From Bacteroidales bacterium (GTDB lineage Bacteria; Bacteroidota; Bacteroidia; Bacteroidales; UBA932), in the NCBI GenBank assembly GCA_017615445.1, contig JAGAAD010000087.1, forward strand, positions 1 through 18,905: a stretch of DNA of 18,905 nt, written 5' to 3'. Every line of letters starts with the position of its first letter. Within the stretch, counting starts at the first letter, position 1. Made by a program: the position numbers and the translations under genes. Of the stretch, positions 16,612 through 18,905 are shown piece by piece. Below the pieces are notes generated by a model. It searched no databases and was not told where the DNA came from. It was given only the letters and a program-made list of their open reading frames with translations.

Positions 16612-17847
16612 ATGAAAAGACTGTCAAAAATACTGTCCTGCATTACTTTGACCGCTCTGCTGGCGGCGGCGTGCGGCGAGCCCGAAATCGCTGCCCCGCA
16701 GCAGACCGGCAAGACCGCGGTCGTGGAACCGGGATCTGAACCTGGAACGAATCCGGGGACAGATCCCGGCACCGACCCTGGTACTGATCCCGGAACCGGG
16801 ACAGGAACCACCACCGGCAAACTTTGCAAGGAAGAGTATCTCGGCCAGTCGCCCAGGATAATCGCCTACATGACGGAGTACACCTCGGTTTCTTCGATAG
16901 ACGCCACCTGCCTGACGCATATCAACTATGCCCACGGCCGTTTCGGCAATCCGAAGACCGGCGACGGTGGCATCAAGATCGCCGAGGGCAGCAACAGCCT
17001 TATGAAAAAGGTCATTGCGCTCAAGGAACAGAAGCCGACCCTCAAGGTACTCCTTATGATAGGCGGATGGGGCGAGCACGCGGACGGATTCTCGATGATG
17101 GCACGCGACGCCAAAAAGCGCTCCGAGTTCTGCCACGCCTGCAAGCAGCACATAGACACCTACGGTTTCGACGGAATAGACATCGACTGGGAGTACCCGG
17201 GCGGCGGCCCTTCCTCGAACGGCAAGAGCGACGCGGATCCAGCGAACTTCGTTCTGGTCCTGAAAGAACTTCGTGACTCCATCGGTGACACGAAAATAAT
17301 CTCTTATGCATCTTCTTCAAGTGCGAAGTACATGAAATGGAAAGATGCAATGGAGTATCTGGACTATGTCAATGTGATGACCTACGATATGGGCAAGCCT
17401 CCGAAGGGCCACAATTCCCCTCTCTGCAAGAGCTCGACCTTCAACCAGGACGGCTGCAAAGAGAGCATAGACCTCCATGTGAAGGCCGGTGTTCCCAAGA
17501 GCAGGATGAATATGGGCGTTCCCTTCTACGGCCACGGCACCACTCCCTACGCTTCCGACGTGAAGTTCAACGAGATGGAAGCTATCCTGAAGGCCACTTC
17601 CGGCGACTATGCCGGCAAGAACACCCGAAAGTGGGACAGCACGGCGAAGGTGCCCTATCTGGTGGACGGCTCGAACAACATCCTTCTCAGCTACGACGAC
17701 GAAGAGTCCGTCACTGCGAAGGGTCAGTTCGTCAAGGACAACGGCATAGGAGGCGCAATGTTCTGGGAGTTCCGTCACGACGACAAGAACGGAACGCTGC
17801 GCAAAGCTCTTTGCAGGGCAATCTATGGTAAAGAATCTACTTTATAA
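16612..17847 (+). CDS. GH18 chitinase-like lipoprotein
   Basis: This 411-residue endo-acting enzyme should cut beta-1,4-GlcNAc chains. The signal ends at LLAAAC (C21), followed by GEPE, an acidic context that favours surface export in Bacteroidota. A Pro/Gly/Thr/Asp linker at 39-69 separates the anchor from the catalytic barrel (about 80-405). The barrel shows LKVLLMIGGWG (144-154), the active-site motif FDGIDIDWE with D187, D190, D192 and the acid E194, then NVMTYDM (254-260) and GGAMFWEF (380-387). All GH18 catalytic residues are present. The SxGG-type strand and YDM resemble chitinases more than EndoS/EndoF-type N-glycan enzymes, although the latter remains possible. It follows SusD by 8 bp, the usual place for a surface endo-enzyme that feeds SusCD. 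Its products would suit the GH20 and GH2 exo-enzymes upstream. Confidence 0.93.
   Translation: MKRLSKILSCITLTALLAAACGEPEIAAPQQTGKTAVVEPGSEPGTNPGTDPGTDPGTDPGTGTGTTTGKLCKEEYLGQSPRIIAYMTEYTSVSSIDATCLTHINYAHGRFGNPKTGDGGIKIAEGSNSLMKKVIALKEQKPTLKVLLMIGGWGEHADGFSMMARDAKKRSEFCHACKQHIDTYGFDGIDIDWEYPGGGPSSNGKSDADPANFVLVLKELRDSIGDTKIISYASSSSAKYMKWKDAMEYLDYVNVMTYDMGKPPKGHNSPLCKSSTFNQDGCKESIDLHVKAGVPKSRMNMGVPFYGHGTTPYASDVKFNEMEAILKATSGDYAGKNTRKWDSTAKVPYLVDGSNNILLSYDDEESVTAKGQFVKDNGIGGAMFWEFRHDDKNGTLRKALCRAIYGKESTL
16726..16818 (+). repeat. PGT(D/N/G) linker repeat in GH18
   Basis: Residues 39-69 form a low-complexity linker built on the four-residue unit PGTD. The 12-base units use different synonymous codons (CCGGGGACA, CCCGGCACC, CCTGGTACT and so on). 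The pattern is therefore kept at protein level rather than being a recent DNA duplication. It probably lifts the catalytic domain away from the membrane. Confidence 0.8.
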
Positions 17848-17881
17848 TCATTTATTAACCCATTATTAAACAACCAAAACA

Positions 17882-18905
17882 ATGAAACGTTTCTTTTATC
17901 TTGCATTCGCGGCTCTGGCAGTTTTTGCCTGCACGCCCGAAGAGCAGCCTGAAAAACAGGGCGGCAATGAAGGAGACAATGGTGGCGAGCAGGTGGAAAC
18001 CGGCGGCTACGATTCCATCTCCATTACGCTGAAGGGAGCAAACCTCAAGACCGCATGGGCTGAGGGAGATGCACTTCAGGTCTATGCCGTGACGGCAGAA
18101 GGCGCAGACATCGAGGCCAAGTATGTCCTCTCTGCAGGCGCCGGCACCGCCACCGGCACATTCGCACCCGCAGCCGGAGAGACCGCTCTCCCGAAGGGTG
18201 GAAAGGACTACTTCGCCGCTTATCCTTACGACGAAGACAGGACCTTCGCACAGCACAACACCTTCACCGTGGTGGTTCCTGCCGAGCAGACCGGTGCAAA
18301 CCCGATCTTCGCCCACGCAACGGACGCCGCTTCGATGGAAATCTCCAGCTTCATGGGAGCTATCAAGTTCACACTCAGCGGCAAGGCCGAGCTCAAGGGC
18401 ATCGCCCTCGAGGATGCAAACTCCAACAGCATCCTTTCAGGTAATGTGACCTTCAACGCCAAGACCGGCAAAGCCAGCTTCAAGAACAGCTCCGCCACCA
18501 AGCACGAGATCAACTACATGCTTCCTGACAAGCTCGTTCTCAACGGCACATCCGATCCGTTCATCATCGAAGTTCCTGCCGGAACTCTCGCAGACGGCGG
18601 TAAGCTCACCCTGTTCGATATGAACGACAACGCAGCTGCAGTTATCGAGTTCCCTGCCAAGACTATCGAAGCAGCAGCCATCGCAGATCTCGGCAACCTC
18701 TCTTTCGAGGCCGTGAGCCAGACTGTGGACCTCAGTATTGCAGGAACTGCAAACTGCTACATCATTCCTTCTACCGGTGTCTACAAGTTCAAGGCTGTCA
18801 AGGGTAACTCCAACGAAGAAGTCGCCGCCGCATCCGTGGAGGTGTTCTGGGAGACCCGCGAAGACACCCTCGCAATCGAGCCCGGCACCATCATCAAGAG
18901 CGTCG
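17882..18905 (+). CDS. Fimbrillin-like lipoprotein, 3'-partial; candidate surface glycan-binding protein
   Basis: The frame is open from the ATG at 17882 to the window end (341 whole codons) and is cut off there. The first residues MKRFFYLAFAALAVFAC form a lipoprotein signal with C17, followed by TPEEQPE, an acidic export signal typical of surface lipoproteins in Bacteroidota. A Gly/Glu/Asn linker covers about 26-42. Residues about 45-275 resemble a fimbrillin/Mfa-like domain: AWAEGD (58-63), the YVLSAGAGTATGTF strand (81-94) and YFAAYPYD (110-117). A second module begins near 283 with TANCYIIPSTGVYKFKAVKG (289-308), a phrase common in fimbrillin-family and related Bacteroidota surface proteins. 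It lies 34 bp after GH18 with no terminator seen. The position after SusCD and a GH suggests a SusE/F- or SGBP-like glycan-binding role, which is inference. A real pilus subunit role is less likely in this context. Confidence 0.8.
   Translation, partial: MKRFFYLAFAALAVFACTPEEQPEKQGGNEGDNGGEQVETGGYDSISITLKGANLKTAWAEGDALQVYAVTAEGADIEAKYVLSAGAGTATGTFAPAAGETALPKGGKDYFAAYPYDEDRTFAQHNTFTVVVPAEQTGANPIFAHATDAASMEISSFMGAIKFTLSGKAELKGIALEDANSNSILSGNVTFNAKTGKASFKNSSATKHEINYMLPDKLVLNGTSDPFIIEVPAGTLADGGKLTLFDMNDNAAAVIEFPAKTIEAAAIADLGNLSFEAVSQTVDLSIAGTANCYIIPSTGVYKFKAVKGNSNEEVAAASVEVFWETREDTLAIEPGTIIKSV

Noticed and set aside
16726..16818. CRISPR-like or minisatellite DNA repeat
   Set aside because: The units are 12 bases with no spacers and lie inside a coding frame; they encode a Pro/Gly/Thr/Asp linker.
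16612..17847. EndoF/EndoH-type N-glycan endoglycosidase instead of chitinase
   Set aside because: MIGGWG, FDGIDIDWEYPG and the MTYDM strand fit chitinase-type GH18 better. The N-glycan option is kept only as a minor alternative.
17848..17881. Terminator or promoter between GH18 and the last gene
   Set aside because: The 34-bp AT-rich gap shows no stable hairpin with a T-run and no TAnnTTTG element, so read-through is more likely.

Overview
The window looks like part of a polysaccharide utilization locus (PUL) from a fairly GC-rich Bacteroidota, most likely a Bacteroidales. The evidence is an adjacent SusC/SusD pair, several outer-membrane-type lipoproteins, a fimbrillin-like lipoprotein, a XylR-type sensor/AraC regulator, a TPR-membrane-LuxR protein, a TAnnTTTG-type promoter element and the lack of strong Shine-Dalgarno sites. 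The base composition argues against a typical low-GC Bacteroides. The genus cannot be fixed from this sequence. Twelve genes are seen, all on the + strand.

Left part (1-4493): the 3' part of a TPR/transmembrane/LuxR-HTH protein, then an SDR oxidoreductase. A tight three-gene block follows: a secreted double zinc-ribbon protein with an amphipathic helix, a secreted branch-2 histidine phosphatase, and a XylR-like regulator. Stop and start codons overlap at both junctions of that block.

Middle part (4494-11097): a 70-bp gap with a good Bacteroidota -7 element precedes a ROK sugar kinase. One base after it starts a 1197-residue lipoprotein joining a complete GH2 exo-beta-D-glucosaminidase-type enzyme to a complete alkaline phosphatase. 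A GH20 beta-N-acetylhexosaminidase with a C-terminal PA14-like domain overlaps it by one base.

Right part (11121-18905): SusC, SusD, a lipoprotein GH18 chitinase and a fimbrillin-like lipoprotein cut by the window end, in the slot where PULs usually carry a surface glycan-binding protein.

Inferred working model: the lipoprotein GH18 cuts a beta-linked GlcNAc/GlcN polymer at the cell surface. SusCD and the fimbrillin-like protein bind and import the oligomers. GH20 removes terminal GlcNAc and the GH2 domain removes terminal GlcN. The ROK kinase phosphorylates the freed sugar in the cytoplasm, and the XylR-like protein senses a sugar. The alkaline phosphatase fused to the GH2, plus a second secreted phosphatase nearby, suggests that the target carries phosphate groups, for example on an amino-sugar glycan, rather than being plain chitin. 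The GH2-phosphatase fusion is the most unusual object in the window. No RNA genes, insertion sequences, CRISPR arrays or clear terminators were recognised, and no gap between genes exceeds 70 bp.
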